Notes under the pieces: generated by a model
Databases searched by the model: none
Seen by the model: the letters and a program-made list of their open reading frames with translations, nothing else
Told to the model about the DNA's origin: nothing
Part shown: in pieces, positions 62,842 through 64,000 of the stretch
How the letters are laid out: each line of letters begins with the position of its first letter
Position numbering within the stretch: the first letter of the stretch is position 1
Made by a program: the position numbers and the translations under genes
From: Parasedimentitalea denitrificans
Lineage (GTDB): Bacteria; Pseudomonadota; Alphaproteobacteria; Rhodobacterales; Rhodobacteraceae
Length of the DNA: 64,000 nt
Assembly: GCF_011813015.1 (NCBI RefSeq)
Contig: NZ_QHLQ01000001.1
Coordinates: 372,001-436,000, forward strand
Direction of reading: 5' to 3'

Positions 62842-63975
62842 TTACATGCTGCAGTCAGAAACATATGCGTTTGAGTGATCTTCCAGCGCTGTCGACACAA
62901 TCTTGTTTGTGTAGATGTCACCTTCTTTGATCACTTCACGAACATAGATGTCCTGGATCGGGTGGTTGTTGCCCGCAAAGGCAAAGTCGCCGCGTGTCGA
63001 CGCAAAATCTGCCGCCTTCAGCGCAGCCTGAAATGCATCACCGTCAGCAACATCAGCCGAGCCCGCCGCGCTGATCAGCAGGTTCGCAGTGTCAAAACCC
63101 TGCGACGCATACAGCGATGGCAGACGGCCATATTCCGCCTGAAAGCTCGCAACAAAGGCTTCGTTTGTTGGGTTGGCAGTGTCTTTTGACCACTGGCTAG
63201 TGTTTGCAACGCCCAGCGCGGCATCACCAACAGCCTGTAAAATACCCTGATCAAAGCTGAACGCCGGTCCAACCAAAGGCAGCTCCAGACCACTGTCTGC
63301 GTATTGCTTCAGGAACGAAATACCCATTCCGCCCGGCAGGAAGAAATACACGCTATCAGCACCAGATGCCCGGATCTGAGCGATCTCAGATGCATAGTCT
63401 TTCTGACCTAGCTTTGTGTACAGCTCACCCGAAAGCCCACCTTCATAAACACGTTTGAAGCCGGTCAACGCGTCTTTGCCAGCCGGGTAGTTTGGTGCCA
63501 GAACGAAGGTGTTGTTGTACCCTGTGCTATTCGCATGAGCGCCGCCTGCTTCGTGCAGGTTGTCGTTCTGCCAAGCAACGTTGAAATAGTTCTTGTGGCA
63601 GCCCTTACCGGCCAGTTGCGATGGGCCTGCGTTAGGCGACAGATAGAATTTACCCTGCGCCAGCGCGCTTGGCACAACAGCCATGGCAAGGTTGGACCAA
63701 ATGATACCGGTTAGAACGTCAACTTTTTCCGACTGGATCATGCGATCCGCCAGTTGCACAGCGATATCAGGCTTGCGCTGATCGTCTTCGATCACCACTT
63801 CGATATCATCACGACCCGACTGTTTGATCGCCAACATAAAGCCGTCACGCACGTCGATCCCAAGACCAGCACCACCACCAGACAGGGTGGTAATCATGCC
63901 TACCTTCACGTCGGCCTGCGCCAGGCTGGCAACAGACGTCAGCGCAGTTACAAGCGCCAGAAATTTCAGTTTCAT
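62842..63975 (-). CDS. Liv-type (HAAT) periplasmic substrate-binding protein
   Basis: 377 residues with a Sec signal peptide (MKLKFLALVTALTSVASLAQA). The mature protein begins DVKVGMITTLSGGGAGLGID, the N-terminal pattern of leucine/amide-binding receptors, and goes on with FYLSPNAGPSQLAGKGC and NTFVLAPNYPAGKDALTGFK of the Peripla_BP_6 fold. GGAGG about eight bases before the ATG supports the start. It is the first gene of the livHMGF-ridA operon; its ligand is not evident. Confidence 0.92.
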   Translation of the reverse strand: MKLKFLALVTALTSVASLAQADVKVGMITTLSGGGAGLGIDVRDGFMLAIKQSGRDDIEVVIEDDQRKPDIAVQLADRMIQSEKVDVLTGIIWSNLAMAVVPSALAQGKFYLSPNAGPSQLAGKGCHKNYFNVAWQNDNLHEAGGAHANSTGYNNTFVLAPNYPAGKDALTGFKRVYEGGLSGELYTKLGQKDYASEIAQIRASGADSVYFFLPGGMGISFLKQYADSGLELPLVGPAFSFDQGILQAVGDAALGVANTSQWSKDTANPTNEAFVASFQAEYGRLPSLYASQGFDTANLLISAAGSADVADGDAFQAALKAADFASTRGDFAFAGNNHPIQDIYVREVIKEGDIYTNKIVSTALEDHSNAYVSDCSM

Positions 63976-64000
63976 ATTTTAAATCCTCCAGTGTTGTCCT

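Overview
The window looks like a chromosomal segment of a marine alphaproteobacterium of the Rhodobacterales (Roseobacter group). This is inferred from the moderately high G+C content, the density of high-affinity ABC importers, the RTX protease and the style of the protein sequences; there is no rRNA or other taxonomic marker. I see no tRNA, rRNA, CRISPR array, complete insertion sequence or phage gene.

Layout. (1) 1-6954: the C-terminal part of a LysR regulator, a three-gene importer of the 2-aminoethylphosphonate/sugar-phosphate type on the minus strand (binding protein, ATPase, fused permease), and divergently a HisN-like phosphatase with a DeoR regulator. (2) 6964-13048: a BMP-type nucleoside/nucleobase importer ending in a cytosine deaminase, with a RutR-like operator upstream and two copies of a large palindromic repeat inside the operon. 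(3) 13154-24811: a galactoside utilisation locus. It has an IclR regulator and a MalK-type ATPase on the minus strand. On the plus strand are a CUT1 importer, a GH4 alpha-galactosidase-like enzyme, an SDR, a lactonase, DgoK, DgoA and a GH42 beta-galactosidase. Together these make most of a De Ley-Doudoroff galactose route, but galactonate dehydratase is absent. (4) 24827-41137: a 17-gene complex I operon on the minus strand in the unusual order H-I-CBS-J-K-extra MrpD-like-84 aa protein-NuoL-like-M-N-A-B-C-D-E-F-G, followed upstream by a 979-residue hybrid sensor kinase and a divergent cation/proton antiporter. (5) 45786-52883: a CUT2 sugar importer with a TIM-barrel isomerase/epimerase and a Gfo/Idh/MocA dehydrogenase, controlled by a divergent LacI regulator with three phased operators. 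(6) 53434-58885: a secreted serralysin-like RTX metalloprotease, a small lipoprotein, an alpha/beta hydrolase, a cold-shock protein and a secreted nuclease homologue. (7) 58990-63975: a Liv-type (HAAT) amino-acid importer with a RidA gene.

The most interesting system is the complex I operon. It carries all peripheral-arm subunits (A-I) but four antiporter-like membrane subunits instead of three, an uncharacterised two-helix protein between two of them, and a CBS-domain protein between nuoI and nuoJ. The NuoL-like subunit has Asn where the central TM7 lysine is expected. Other notable signals are operator arrays with helical phasing in front of two sugar operons, a palindromic repeat pair with compensatory changes, an SDR lacking the catalytic lysine, and a hairpin directly 3' of the binding-protein gene in all five ABC systems.
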